Shown one piece after another: positions 36,284-44,792 of a stretch of DNA of 64,000 nucleotides (positions are counted from its first letter, which is position 1; every line of letters begins with the position of its first letter). The position numbers were made by a program, and so were the translations under genes. Origin of the DNA: Chryseobacterium oleae. GTDB lineage: Bacteria; Bacteroidota; Bacteroidia; Flavobacteriales; Weeksellaceae. The stretch is from contig NZ_FOVD01000002.1 in NCBI RefSeq assembly GCF_900115055.1, forward strand, positions 434,001 to 498,000. The letters are read 5' to 3'. The notes under the pieces were generated by a model, which did no database searches, was not told the origin of the DNA, and saw only the letters and a list, made by a program, of their open reading frames with translations.

Positions 36284-36838
36284 ATGACGAAAAATGAAGT
36301 GCTGAAAAGCTGGGTAGAGCAGTATTCCGGGCCTCTTTTGAAAAGAGCAGCCTATCTGCTTTCAGATAAAGTGGAAGCGGAAGACATTGTGCAGGATGTT
36401 TTTTTAGCCGCAATTTCGTCCTATGATTCTTTTGAAGGAAAAAGCCAGCCGCTGACCTGGCTTACAGCTATTTTAAACAGAAAAGCTGCTGATTTTTACC
36501 GGAAAAAGTATAAATCGGATCCCGAGATCAAACTGGATCATTTTTTTGATGAAACCGGTTCCTGGAAAAATGACGGTGTTTTGAATGACTGGAATGTTTC
36601 AGAGAAGGAACCCGAACTTTTAGACAATAAAGATTTTAATAAAACCCTTGAGGAATGTATTGAAGATTTGCCCTCCAGATGGAAGATTCCGCTGAAAATG
36701 TATTATCTTCAGGAGAAAAAAGCACCGGAAGTGAGTCAGGAATTGAAGATATCTGCGACTAATCTTTGGAAGATCCTTCAAAGATGCAGAATGCAGTTGA
36801 GGGAATGTCTTGATAGCAACTGGTTTACCCACTTATAA
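36284..36838 (+). CDS. ECF-type RNA polymerase sigma factor
   Basis: This 184-residue protein has the region 2 helix pair (AAYLLSDKVEAEDIVQDVFL, about 22-41, and PLTWLTAILNRKAADFYRK, about 61-79) and a region 4 helix-turn-helix (LPSRWKIPLKMYYLQEKKA, then SQELKISATNLWKILQRCR). It should direct RNA polymerase to a small regulon. A zinc anti-sigma-like gene starts 13 bases downstream, followed by a YkgB/RclC-like gene and a MsrA-MsrB fusion, which points to oxidative or reactive-chlorine stress. Confidence 0.93.
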   Translation: MTKNEVLKSWVEQYSGPLLKRAAYLLSDKVEAEDIVQDVFLAAISSYDSFEGKSQPLTWLTAILNRKAADFYRKKYKSDPEIKLDHFFDETGSWKNDGVLNDWNVSEKEPELLDNKDFNKTLEECIEDLPSRWKIPLKMYYLQEKKAPEVSQELKISATNLWKILQRCRMQLRECLDSNWFTHL

Positions 36839-36851
36839 CCGTATCATAAAA

Positions 36852-37124
36852 ATGTTGAGAAAATTTATTCATATTCTGTTCCTCCCATGCAGCAAAGCCA
36901 CAATGCTGATGGAGAAAAGGAATGCACAGGCCATCTCCCGGAAGGAAGACTGGCAACTTTCCATGCACCTGAAGATCTGTAAATGGTGCCGTGCATATGA
37001 ACAGAAGCTGAAGATTCTGGATGATATTTTAAGAAGAAAACTTTCTCAGAAAGAAAATACTGAAATTAATGATTCTGATATTCAGGGTTTTAAAAGTAAA
37101 GTTTTAAAAAACTTAGATCTTTAG
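36852..37124 (+). CDS. Small zinc-binding anti-sigma factor (HxxxCxxC type)
   Basis: From the ATG at 36852 this is a 90-residue soluble protein. The motif MHLKICKWCRAYEQ (about residues 38-51) is the HxxxCxxC of zinc anti-sigma factors, and the N-terminal segment LFLPCSKATMLMEKR is typical of a family of small partners encoded after ECF sigma genes. I infer that thiol oxidation releases zinc and the sigma factor. There is no membrane helix, so sensing would be in the cytoplasm. An upstream in-frame ATG (36810) overlaps the sigma gene and is less likely. Confidence 0.78.
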   Translation: MLRKFIHILFLPCSKATMLMEKRNAQAISRKEDWQLSMHLKICKWCRAYEQKLKILDDILRRKLSQKENTEINDSDIQGFKSKVLKNLDL

Positions 37125-37143
37125 AAAAAATACTGTCAGGATT

Positions 37144-37169
37144 TTGAAATGTCTCCGACTATACTTTTG
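37144..37169 (+). promoter_or_regulatory. Possible promoter of the ykgB-like/msrAB pair
   Basis: TTG (37144-37146) and TACTTTTG (37162-37169) are 15 bases apart, a slightly short match to the housekeeping consensus. The overlapping word GTCTCCGACTATA resembles AGTCTGCGCAAT upstream of the sigma gene (about 36233), so an ECF-type promoter is also possible. Confidence 0.4.
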
Positions 37170-37204
37170 AAAACAAATAAAGTATCATTCAAAATCTTAA
37201 AGAC

Positions 37205-37654
37205 ATGAACGGAACATCAAAACTGAACGTCGAATCCGGAACGTACCAATCGGGATATTATATTTCACTTTTCGGGGCTGCATTGATTTTGCTCTGGATT
37301 GGCATATTCAAATTTACACCTACCGAGGCAGCTGCCATTAAACCACTGGTGGAAAACCATTTTCTTACTTTCTTCGTATATAAAACAGCAAGCGTCCAAA
37401 TGGTGTCAAATGCTATCGGAGCGATAGAAATTATCATTGCATTATTACTGATATTTAGTGTGAAATTTGCATCTCTAAGAAGGTATGCCGGAATCGGGCT
37501 GATCATGACATTTCTGGTAACGCTGAGCTATCTTTTCACAACACCCGGAATCTGGAAAATAGTGGATGGTGTTCCTGTCACAGATTTTTTCATCCTGAAA
37601 GATTTGATGTTCCTGGGATTCGGGCTAATGATCGTACAAAACAATAAAAAGTAA
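37205..37654 (+). CDS. YkgB/RclC-like (DUF417) inner-membrane protein
   Basis: This 149-residue protein has four membrane helices (about residues 22-36, 60-85, 92-112, 126-144). [17 protein letters not shown] after helix 1 and a Glu-rich second helix ([10 protein letters not shown]) are characteristic of the DUF417 family. E. coli RclC (YkgB) belongs to this family and is part of the hypochlorous-acid response. The stop codon overlaps the start of msrAB (TAATG), so the two are coupled. Confidence 0.88.
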   Translation: MNGTSKLNVESGTYQSGYYISLFGAALILLWIGIFKFTPTEAAAIKPLVENHFLTFFVYKTASVQMVSNAIGAIEIIIALLLIFSVKFASLRRYAGIGLIMTFLVTLSYLFTTPGIWKIVDGVPVTDFFILKDLMFLGFGLMIVQNNKK

Positions 37655-38775
37655 TGGATAAAAAGAAAAAAATGAAAAATATATTTATCGTACTCGGAAT
37701 TATTCTGGGTATCGCAGTTTTTGCTGCTGGATCAGGGCTTTTTAAAAATGCTAAGTCCAAAAAATTAACAAACGGAAAAGAAAAAGAAAATCAGGAAATT
37801 ATGGATAATAAAAATGTCAGAGAAATCTATTTTGCAGGCGGATGTTTTTGGGGTACAGAACACTTTTTTCAGCAGATCCGAGGAGTGGTGGGAACTGAAG
37901 TAGGCTATGCCAACGGGAATACCCAGAATCCAACATATGAAGAGGTGGTGAGCCATACCACAGGTTTTGCGGAAACGGTAAAAGTAAAATATGATCCTGA
38001 ACAGGTTGATCTTAAACTGCTGATCGATCTTTATTTTAAAACAATCGATCCTACAACTCTGGACAAACAGGGAAATGACAGAGGAAATCAGTACAGAACC
38101 GGTATTTATTTCACCAATAAAGCGGATGAAACTTTAGTGAAAAATGAAGTTCTGAAACTGGCTAAAAACTATTCTCAGCCTGTAGTTGTGGAAACAGTAG
38201 CCTTGAAAAACTTCTACAAAGCGGAAGATTATCATCAGGATTATCTGGATAAAAATCCGGGAGGTTACTGTCATATCGAGCCGGGACTTTTTGAAATGGC
38301 TAAAAATGCCAACCCGCTTCCCAAAGCAAAATATCAGAAACAGGATAAAAAAGTTTTAAAAGAAAAACTGACTGCAGAACAATATAACGTAACGCAGGAA
38401 AACGCAACAGAAAGACCTTTCCAAAATGAATACTGGAACGAAACCCGTGAAGGAATCTATGTAGATATCACCACTGGTGAACCTTTGTTTATTTCAACAG
38501 ATAAATTTGAATCCGGTTGCGGATGGCCAAGTTTTTCAAAACCGATCACCAAAAAACTGATCGATGAGAAAATGGACAAAACCGCCGGAATGGTAAGAGT
38601 GGAAGTAAGAAGTAAAACGGGAGATGCTCACCTGGGGCACGTTTTTACAGATGGTCCTACGGATAAAGGAGGTCTTAGATACTGTATCAACAGTGCTTCA
38701 CTGAAGTTTATTCCAAAAGCTGAAATGGAGAAAAATGGCTACGGAGATTATATATCTCTGTTGGATAAAAAGTAA
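37654..38775 (+). CDS. msrAB: Membrane-anchored MsrA-MsrB fusion methionine sulfoxide reductase
   Basis: The 373-residue protein has an N-terminal hydrophobic helix (about 9-28), which places the enzyme in the periplasm or tethered to the membrane. MsrA follows with the active-site [13 protein letters not shown] (Cys about 63) and AEDYHQDYL. MsrB follows with [12 protein letters not shown] (resolving Cys), [13 protein letters not shown] and the catalytic Cys in [12 protein letters not shown]. The two CxxC pairs that bind zinc in many MsrB proteins are absent ([23 protein letters not shown]). The enzyme repairs both S and R methionine sulfoxide. Coupling to the RclC-like gene and the nearby ECF sigma factor fit a response to HOCl. 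Confidence 0.94.
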   Translation: MDKKKKMKNIFIVLGIILGIAVFAAGSGLFKNAKSKKLTNGKEKENQEIMDNKNVREIYFAGGCFWGTEHFFQQIRGVVGTEVGYANGNTQNPTYEEVVSHTTGFAETVKVKYDPEQVDLKLLIDLYFKTIDPTTLDKQGNDRGNQYRTGIYFTNKADETLVKNEVLKLAKNYSQPVVVETVALKNFYKAEDYHQDYLDKNPGGYCHIEPGLFEMAKNANPLPKAKYQKQDKKVLKEKLTAEQYNVTQENATERPFQNEYWNETREGIYVDITTGEPLFISTDKFESGCGWPSFSKPITKKLIDEKMDKTAGMVRVEVRSKTGDAHLGHVFTDGPTDKGGLRYCINSASLKFIPKAEMEKNGYGDYISLLDKK

Positions 38776-38784
38776 TATGAAGAG

Positions 38785-38810
38785 AGACCGCTGAAAGGCG
38801 GTCTTTTTTT
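38785..38810 (+). terminator. Terminator of the msrAB unit
   Basis: The stem AGACCGC / GCGGTCT with a TGAAAG loop is followed by seven T residues, ten bases after the msrAB stop codon. Confidence 0.9.
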
Positions 38811-39056
38811 ATGGATAGGAAACAAAAGCAGACATTTAAAACCTTGCTGGAAATCTTTGATTTTCTAGCGTCTTAAAATATTCTCATTTTCGATAAAGCT
38901 TTGCGTCCTTGCGATTTTCCAATAAAAAATAAACATAATGAATGGATGTTGAAAATCTCAGCAGATTTCACGGATGACGCAGATTTCTGTACATTATTTA
39001 CGGACCAAATCTATAAGGTTTCATTGTTATAAAATTACTGGAATAAACTCAAGAGT
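38811..39056. other. Spacer with word repeats, no gene
   Basis: This AT-rich stretch holds words found in other spacers: TTTGCGTCCTTGCGATT (about 38893), GCAGATTTCACGGATGACGC (about 38960) and CTATAAGGTTTC (about 39010). I see no coding signal. Confidence 0.5.
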
Positions 39057-39713
39057 TTAAATTGAAGAAAGTCTGAAAATTGGTTGCATTTGAAATCTCT
39101 CTTTAATACTAAGCATCGAGATATTTACCAGGAATAAAAACCCGAACATGATGTAAAAAGCCTCTTTAGGAAGGCTGATTAAAAACTGCTGAATTTTATC
39201 AAATAAATTGAGTTTATAAACTTCATTTACATAAATAACATCATGACAAAGAAAACATTCATATTTAAATTCTTCGATATTTGGATCGATGTAATTAACA
39301 GTGGCAAAGAAATGTCCTGTTTTTTCCAAATCATATGCATAGGTCTCTTGCTGAGCGATTGCCATATCATTTAATAAAGATGCAAAATCTCCATAGGTGT
39401 TATTTTTATCCAAAATAAATTCAATCCCTGTATTTTTTTTATTCCTTTTTTGAAGATTTTTTACTTCTGAAATATAAATATTTGAATTTTCTTTTCCTTT
39501 ACCGGGTTCGATTTTTATTTTTTTATAATCCCAGTTTCTCAAAGGTTCAAAAGTGGAAGTAAGGTTGCTTTTATCTTTTGATAGTTTTGCAGGCAGTCCA
39601 ATATCCATAAGAGAAATATTGATTTCCTCAAATTTTTGATTTCCATAATACCAAAACAGCAGCGGAATCACAACAGCACTGATCAATCCCGGGAAATAAT
39701 ATATTTTTTTCAT
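39057..39713 (-). CDS. Two-helix membrane protein with a CXXCH motif, unknown function
   Basis: I chose the start MKKIYYFPG at 39713 because longer in-frame starts run into the terminator at 39789-39817 (MTGMKK at 39722 is also possible). The 218-residue protein has a membrane helix at about residues 5-21, a soluble domain of about 140 residues, and a second helix near 185-203. The soluble domain contains ECFLCHD (about 150-156), a CXXCH sequence like a c-type heme attachment site, in the part that should face the periplasm. I do not recognise a family. Base composition is more AT-rich than the neighbours. Confidence 0.6.
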   Translation of the reverse strand: MKKIYYFPGLISAVVIPLLFWYYGNQKFEEINISLMDIGLPAKLSKDKSNLTSTFEPLRNWDYKKIKIEPGKGKENSNIYISEVKNLQKRNKKNTGIEFILDKNNTYGDFASLLNDMAIAQQETYAYDLEKTGHFFATVNYIDPNIEEFKYECFLCHDVIYVNEVYKLNLFDKIQQFLISLPKEAFYIMFGFLFLVNISMLSIKERFQMQPIFRLSSI

Positions 39714-39788
39714 CCCTGTCATTTTGATAAAATTAATAAAAAATAGAATATTCAATGATCCAATCCTATTTTTAACACTCTCTCCAAA

Positions 39789-39817
39789 ACAAAAAAAAGT
39801 GATCCAAAGGACCACTT
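39789..39817 (-). terminator. Terminator of the ABC transporter operon
   Basis: On the minus strand AAGTGGTCC / GGATCACTT (one mismatch) around a TTT loop runs into eight T residues, 71 bases after the permease stop codon. It separates the transporter from the next gene. Confidence 0.85.
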
Positions 39818-39887
39818 CATTTATAAATCAATTAAAATCATTCAATCTTTAAATTATTTAATTTTTAAATCATTAAATATTAAGCGT

Positions 39888-40733
39888 TTACCAATCCCTT
39901 TTTCTTAGAATCCAGTAAGAACCGAAAATAAAGATCACAGACCAGATAACGCAGGCAACCATACTTTCTGTAGGATAATGAGCGCTGTACTTCACTCCCA
40001 TAATTTTCACCATATCCAGTCGCATTAATGGATTAGGGATCAGGTTTGACATACTTTCCAGTGGTAAAAGACTGGTGATAAAAAAGTCATTCTCAAGCAC
40101 TGCTTTTCTCTGTTCTCCCTGCATTCCTGTTAATCTCTGGTAAGCTTCGATACCTGTTAAAACCTTTTCCGCAATCCAATAGGCAAAGAAACCTAAGAAT
40201 ACAAACATCGATTTTCTCAGCAATACGGAAAGGAACATAAGGAAAGAGAAGAATGTAAAGAGCTTGATAAAATAATTTCCGATGTAGTACACCTCCGCAT
40301 AGATCTTTGAAGAATCAGTTACCTTAGAATACTGATGTCCCAAAAACATGGTGATAATAAACACAATCAGCGTGGAAACCGTTGTGAAAATCGTGATCGT
40401 TAGAAGTTTGGAGCCTATAAATTCTTTTCTGCTCAGACCATCAATCGTGTTTTGTTTAAACATCCTGTTGGTGAATTCCTGCGAAATGGAGAATACAATG
40501 ATCAGTCCAAGGAAAATCTTAAGCAAAGCGACAATCCATGTTGTAAAGTTCCAGATCTCAGGAAAATTATAAATTCCCTGTTCCTTTAAGTTGATAGTTC
40601 CTCCGAAAATATTCAGATCCACCAGTCCAATGAAAAGAAGAGCGATCAGAATGGCAAAATACATGATAGAAAAAACCTTGAACGGTCTGTAGTTCAGATT
40701 TTTATAATATTCTAGTTTTAATAATTTAAGCAT
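39888..40733 (-). CDS. ABC transporter permease (ABC-2 type)
   Basis: This 281-residue protein has about six hydrophobic helices (for instance residues 19-40, 66-83, 110-128, 154-186, 252-273) and the ABC-2 feature EFTNRMFKQNTIDGLSRKEF (about 89-108), seen in lantibiotic-exporter-like and Bacteroidota permeases. It overlaps the ATPase gene by eight bases, so the two form one exporter. The substrate is unknown; relatives export antimicrobial peptides or lipids. Confidence 0.87.
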   Translation of the reverse strand: MLKLLKLEYYKNLNYRPFKVFSIMYFAILIALLFIGLVDLNIFGGTINLKEQGIYNFPEIWNFTTWIVALLKIFLGLIIVFSISQEFTNRMFKQNTIDGLSRKEFIGSKLLTITIFTTVSTLIVFIITMFLGHQYSKVTDSSKIYAEVYYIGNYFIKLFTFFSFLMFLSVLLRKSMFVFLGFFAYWIAEKVLTGIEAYQRLTGMQGEQRKAVLENDFFITSLLPLESMSNLIPNPLMRLDMVKIMGVKYSAHYPTESMVACVIWSVIFIFGSYWILRKRDW

Positions 40734-41637
40734 GGGTATTCGTGTTTTTTACAAGTTCAAGGAATTGAGATTCTAGAGACAGTTTTTTCTTCGTTAAATG
40801 AGACAGAAAAATTCCCTTTTCAGCAAGCTTTTGATTTAAAGCCGAAGCAGATATGGAAGCATCCTCCCGGATCTGAGCTTTGATGATCTCACCGTCAGCT
40901 TTCACAGCACTGAACCACTGGAGTTCTTCCAGAGCGTTTAAAAGCAAAGTGTTATTATCTGCCTTTAATTCAAAGTATCCGTTATTCGCCGTCATTTCAT
41001 CCACTCGTCCACAATAAATTGAATTTCCTTCTTTCAATACAATCACATGGCTGCATATTTTTTCAATCTCGTCCAGAAGGTGGCTGGCAATGATAATGGT
41101 AATGCCTTGTTTAGCGATATTGCTTATGATCTCACGAATCTGAATAATTCCCTCCGGATCCAGACCGTTCGTAGGCTCGTCAAGAATCATTACTTCGGGA
41201 TTGTTCAGCATGGCAGATGCAATCGCCAGACGCTGTTTCATTCCCAGAGAATACGTTTTGAAAGCATCATTTTTCCTTTCAAAAAGACCTACCGTTTTCA
41301 GAACTTCTGCAATTCTGCTGTAAGGAGTTTCTTTAATCTCAGCTACAATCTTAAGATTTGTTTCAGCATCCAGATAGGGATAAAAATTGGGCTGTTCAAT
41401 GATGGCGCCTATTCTTTTCAATGTATCCGGTTCTGTTCCTTTCTTTCCAAACCAGTACCAGTCACCGCTGGTAGGATTGATGGTAGAAAGAAGCATTCCG
41501 AATGTGGTAGATTTTCCGCTTCCATTGGGACCAAGCAGGCCGTAAACGTTGCCTTTTTCTACATCAAAAGAGATATTATTGACAACCGTTCTCTTGAATT
41601 TTTTAGTCAAATTCTTTACTGACAAAATTTTTTCCAT
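40726..41637 (-). CDS. ABC transporter ATP-binding protein
   Basis: This is a 303-residue ATPase: Walker A GPNGSGKST (about 36-44), signature YSLGMKQRLAIASAML (about 132-147), Walker B VMILDEPTNGLDP (about 151-163), and the H-loop in IIASHLLDEI. The C-terminal 90 residues are the extra domain typical of BcrA-like exporters. The partner permease gene follows with an eight-base overlap, and the pair ends at a terminator. Confidence 0.95.
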   Translation of the reverse strand: MEKILSVKNLTKKFKRTVVNNISFDVEKGNVYGLLGPNGSGKSTTFGMLLSTINPTSGDWYWFGKKGTEPDTLKRIGAIIEQPNFYPYLDAETNLKIVAEIKETPYSRIAEVLKTVGLFERKNDAFKTYSLGMKQRLAIASAMLNNPEVMILDEPTNGLDPEGIIQIREIISNIAKQGITIIIASHLLDEIEKICSHVIVLKEGNSIYCGRVDEMTANNGYFELKADNNTLLLNALEELQWFSAVKADGEIIKAQIREDASISASALNQKLAEKGIFLSHLTKKKLSLESQFLELVKNTNTHA

Positions 41638-41831
41638 GTAATTTGTTTTACATAGTAGTAGTCTATGTAATTAACAGAATGTTACAGGATCTGAATTTTT
41701 TTTAACAGATATTTTATTTGCTGCCATAAGATTCGATGTAACAAGATTCACAGGATCATTGTTTTATGGATGTAACTATTTTTATGGAACACATACCTAT
41801 TGTAGAATCATCACATCAAAAAAATATAACT

Positions 41832-42824
41832 ATGAAAATTATGAAATGGACGAAGCGTATTCTTATGGCGCTGTTTTTAATCATTATTGTTCTGCTGATT
41901 ACAGGATTTGCCTTTGAAAAAATTTCCCGGGCAAGGGCTGAAAAAATTAAACCGGACGGTGAGTTTGCAGAAGTTGAAAATCATAAAATGCATTACCTTA
42001 AAGAAGGAACGGGCGGTCCGACGGTCGTTTTTGAAACCGCTTTTGATCCTGCAGGTCATTTGCAATGGTACCATATCCAGAAAGATCTTCCCAAAACCTA
42101 CACTACTTTTTCCTACGACAGATCCGGAATTTTGTGGAGCGAGCGCGGAACCAATCCTAAAACTGGTGAGAAAATAGCAGAAGAACTTCATACATTACTT
42201 GAAAAAGCCGGTGCGCCGAAACCCTATATCCTGGTCGGACATTCTTTTGGTGGAATGCTGACGAGATTTTTCGTTAAAAAATACCCTCAGGATGTGGCAG
42301 GCGTGATATTGGTAGACAGTCAGTATCCTGCTGATGAAAAATTTCTTTCCCTGGAAATGCATAAAATGGTGAATCAGGGCCTTCCCGGAGGATTTTTGAA
42401 GTTCGCGAATACTTTTGGAGCAGCGAGACTGATGTTTAAAAATATGTTTCCGTTAGGAGAACAGTATAAATACCAAAATTCATTGATGCCTGCATTGCTT
42501 TACAAAAGTGCCGATGCTACCCTGGAAGAGCAGGATCATATGAAATCCATTAAAAAAGAAGCGGCGGTTATCAGTTCCTTTGGATCTATTCCTTTGTACG
42601 TGATCACGGCAGGAGATAAAACCCGATATGATACTTTTATTAAAGAACCGAAATTAAAAAACGAAATGCTTGGCGCATGGGATAAAATGCAGAAAGATTT
42701 ACTGAATTTATCTACCGACAGCAAACAGATTGTAGTCCCTACAAGTGGCCATTACATCAATCAGGATCAACCCAAGGTAGTAGAAGAAACAGTGAATGAA
42801 ATGGTGAAAAAAGTCAAAGATTAA
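41832..42824 (+). CDS. Membrane-anchored alpha/beta hydrolase
   Basis: From the ATG at 41832 the protein is 330 residues with an N-terminal membrane helix (about 10-26, ALFLIIIVLLITGFAF). The hydrolase fold shows the oxyanion strand, YDRSG (about 95), the nucleophile elbow VGHSFGGML (Ser about 136) and the catalytic His in PTSGHYINQDQP near the C-terminus. The substrate is unknown. The upstream part of the longer frame (from 41766) has no features and is unlikely to be translated. A full copy of the interspersed repeat begins directly after the stop codon. Confidence 0.85.
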   Translation: MKIMKWTKRILMALFLIIIVLLITGFAFEKISRARAEKIKPDGEFAEVENHKMHYLKEGTGGPTVVFETAFDPAGHLQWYHIQKDLPKTYTTFSYDRSGILWSERGTNPKTGEKIAEELHTLLEKAGAPKPYILVGHSFGGMLTRFFVKKYPQDVAGVILVDSQYPADEKFLSLEMHKMVNQGLPGGFLKFANTFGAARLMFKNMFPLGEQYKYQNSLMPALLYKSADATLEEQDHMKSIKKEAAVISSFGSIPLYVITAGDKTRYDTFIKEPKLKNEMLGAWDKMQKDLLNLSTDSKQIVVPTSGHYINQDQPKVVEETVNEMVKKVKD

Positions 42825-43082
42825 GACATCTCAATGGTCAGTTTTGCTTCGCATGTGAATGGTGAATTTTAGGTTGTGAGAGCCAAGAAACGTCAGTTCG
42901 ACGAAGTCAATCAAGATACAAGAACCAAGATATTAGATTTTAGATAGCAGATTGTTAACTCAATAACTATGAACTAGCAACCAGCAACTGACAACATTCT
43001 CCAAACCCAATTTACACTAAGACGCTCAAACACTCAAACACTCAAACTCTCTCACCCTCAAACGCTCAAACCCACAACGCGG
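42825..43082 (-). repeat. Interspersed modular repeat, copy A
   Basis: The reverse complement of this stretch aligns almost end to end with copy C (49448-49687) and, with one internal gap, with copy B (44532-44738). Shared blocks in order: GTTTGAG / GAGAGTTTGAGTG words, TTAGTGTAAATTGGGTT, TTGCTGGTT with CATAGTTATTGAG, TTAACAATCTGCT, CTTGGTTCTTGTATCTTGAT, GACTTCGTCGAAC, ACGTTTCTTGG, and AATTCACCATTCAC with GCGAAGCAAAACTGACC. It starts one base after a stop codon and is in the opposite orientation to copy B. Confidence 0.9.
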
Positions 43083-43157
43083 ACTATCAATTTTACTACA
43101 TTTTCAATAGATGTTCAAAATTAAAATATTAAATTTGATAGAATTAATCGTTTGTTT

Positions 43158-44522
43158 ATGAAGTTAATTGAATTAGCGAAGGAGCTTAACGTTTCGGCAG
43201 AAGCCATCAAACAGTTTATCCAGGATTTTGATCTGGAGCTGGGCGTCTGCATCAGTACCAACTTTGAAGTGAAGGAAGATTTTGAGAAGTTTGCCCGTGA
43301 AAATCTGGATTTTTTAAAGCTTTATGAAAAAGATCTGGACAAAAATAAAACACTGGAACAGATCGCTGAAGTGATCAACCAGCCGAAGGAAAAAGTAGAA
43401 GAAGCCATCAAGGAAACCAATCCTAATATTTTTGACAACGGTTTTTTCCGTTCGTCTATCTCAAGTTACGGCATTGATAATAAACTCGGTGGCAACTATC
43501 AGTTTGTCTATGATTATTTTGGGCAAAAAACCAGCCTGATGCACCGGGATTTTATCGGGTACAGAGATTTATTCTTTTATATATCGGCGGTTTTGGAACC
43601 ATTCCTGAATCCTCAGCAGATCAAAGACTGGGGAATCCACAAACCGGCAGGAATTATCCTTTACGGACCTCCGGGAAGTGGAAAAATTTTCTGGGCGACT
43701 AAAATTGCTGAAATTATAGGCTATCAATTTAAGGAAGTTAAAAAACATTATCTGGGAACCTCTTTTATTGATGGTAATCAAACGAACTTTACTGATTTTC
43801 TGGTTACGATGATGAAAGAAGAAAAAGTGCTGCTTTTCCTCGATGATTTCGACGAAATTATGATGGAACGAAAAGCAGAAACAGATCTGGCTTCCTGTAA
43901 TCTTGAAACCCAGGAACTCATTCTGCATTATATCGGAAAATTTGAAAAAGAAGAACTGCTGATGGTTGGTTCTGCCAATTCCGTTTCGGAAATCGATGAA
44001 GAAATTCTCGCTCCGGGAAGGTTTGATGTGATGATTCCGATATTTCCACCCAATGCGGCAGAACGTTCAGAAATCATTTTATATGCGATGACTAGAGGAC
44101 TTGAAGAAGATTCACTTCTCTATAAAATTCTTAAAAAGAACAAAGCGGATAAAGTTCCGTTCTGGCATGAGATTTCGGCTAAAATGAAAGCATTCAGCAA
44201 TACCATGTTGGTTGATTTTACGCAGAGTCTTAAAAAACGTCTTAAAAACCAATACCAGAGAACCAAAAACGAAAACCTGAAGATCGATCAGGTCCTTCTG
44301 AATGCAGCTTTAAGAGATGCCGGCGGAAAGCTTACCGAAGAATATCTGGATCAGGTGGCCAGATTCCTTGGAGATGCCATTATCAATAATTTCGACGAAT
44401 TCCGATTCAGAATACAAGCCCTGAAAAAAGAACTGGAAACCTATAAAGTGGTGGAAGAACCAAGAAGAGAGATTGGATTTCATCATAATGGGGAAGAGGA
44501 GAGTGGCGGAGCACAGGGGTGA
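43158..44522 (+). CDS. AAA-family ATPase with IF-2-N-like N-terminal module
   Basis: I take the ATG at 43158 as start (a TTG two codons earlier opens the same frame), giving 454 residues. The N-terminus (KLIELAKELNVSAEAIKQFI) resembles the small helical IF-2 N-terminal domain. The AAA core follows: Walker A GIILYGPPGSGKIFWA (about 176-191), with Ile where Thr/Ser normally follows the Lys; Walker B VLLFLDDFDEIM (about 233); sensor-like VGSANSVSEID; and LAPGRFDVMIPI (about 291-302) with an arginine-finger-like Arg. The C-terminal 130 residues are helical. The function is unknown; a remodelling ATPase is inferred. Inverted repeat copies A and B flank the gene. Confidence 0.8.
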   Translation: MKLIELAKELNVSAEAIKQFIQDFDLELGVCISTNFEVKEDFEKFARENLDFLKLYEKDLDKNKTLEQIAEVINQPKEKVEEAIKETNPNIFDNGFFRSSISSYGIDNKLGGNYQFVYDYFGQKTSLMHRDFIGYRDLFFYISAVLEPFLNPQQIKDWGIHKPAGIILYGPPGSGKIFWATKIAEIIGYQFKEVKKHYLGTSFIDGNQTNFTDFLVTMMKEEKVLLFLDDFDEIMMERKAETDLASCNLETQELILHYIGKFEKEELLMVGSANSVSEIDEEILAPGRFDVMIPIFPPNAAERSEIILYAMTRGLEEDSLLYKILKKNKADKVPFWHEISAKMKAFSNTMLVDFTQSLKKRLKNQYQRTKNENLKIDQVLLNAALRDAGGKLTEEYLDQVARFLGDAIINNFDEFRFRIQALKKELETYKVVEEPRREIGFHHNGEEESGGAQG

Positions 44523-44531
44523 TGCGTCCTG

Positions 44532-44738
44532 GTTTGGGAGTTTGAGTGTAGGAGGGTTTTAGAGTGGGAGAGTCTTAGTGTAAATTGGGTTCGGAGTATG
44601 TTGTCGGTTGCTGGTTCATAGTTGCTGAGTTAACAATCTGCTATCTAAAATCTGACGTCTGACGTCTGACATCTTGGTTCTTGTATCTTGATTCTAAAAT
44701 TCACCATTCACTTGCGAAGCAAAACTGACCATTGACAT
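44532..44738 (+). repeat. Interspersed modular repeat, copy B
   Basis: This has the same module order as copy C but lacks the GACTTCGTCGAAC / ACGTTTCTTGG block. The CTGACGTCTGA words are multiplied (TCTGACGTCTGACGTCTGAC). It begins ten bases after the AAA ATPase stop codon and ends 54 bases before the next gene. Confidence 0.9.
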
Positions 44739-44792
44739 ATCTTAATCTCAGCCTAGAATTAAAAATTACTCATCACTTATTACTCATTACTC

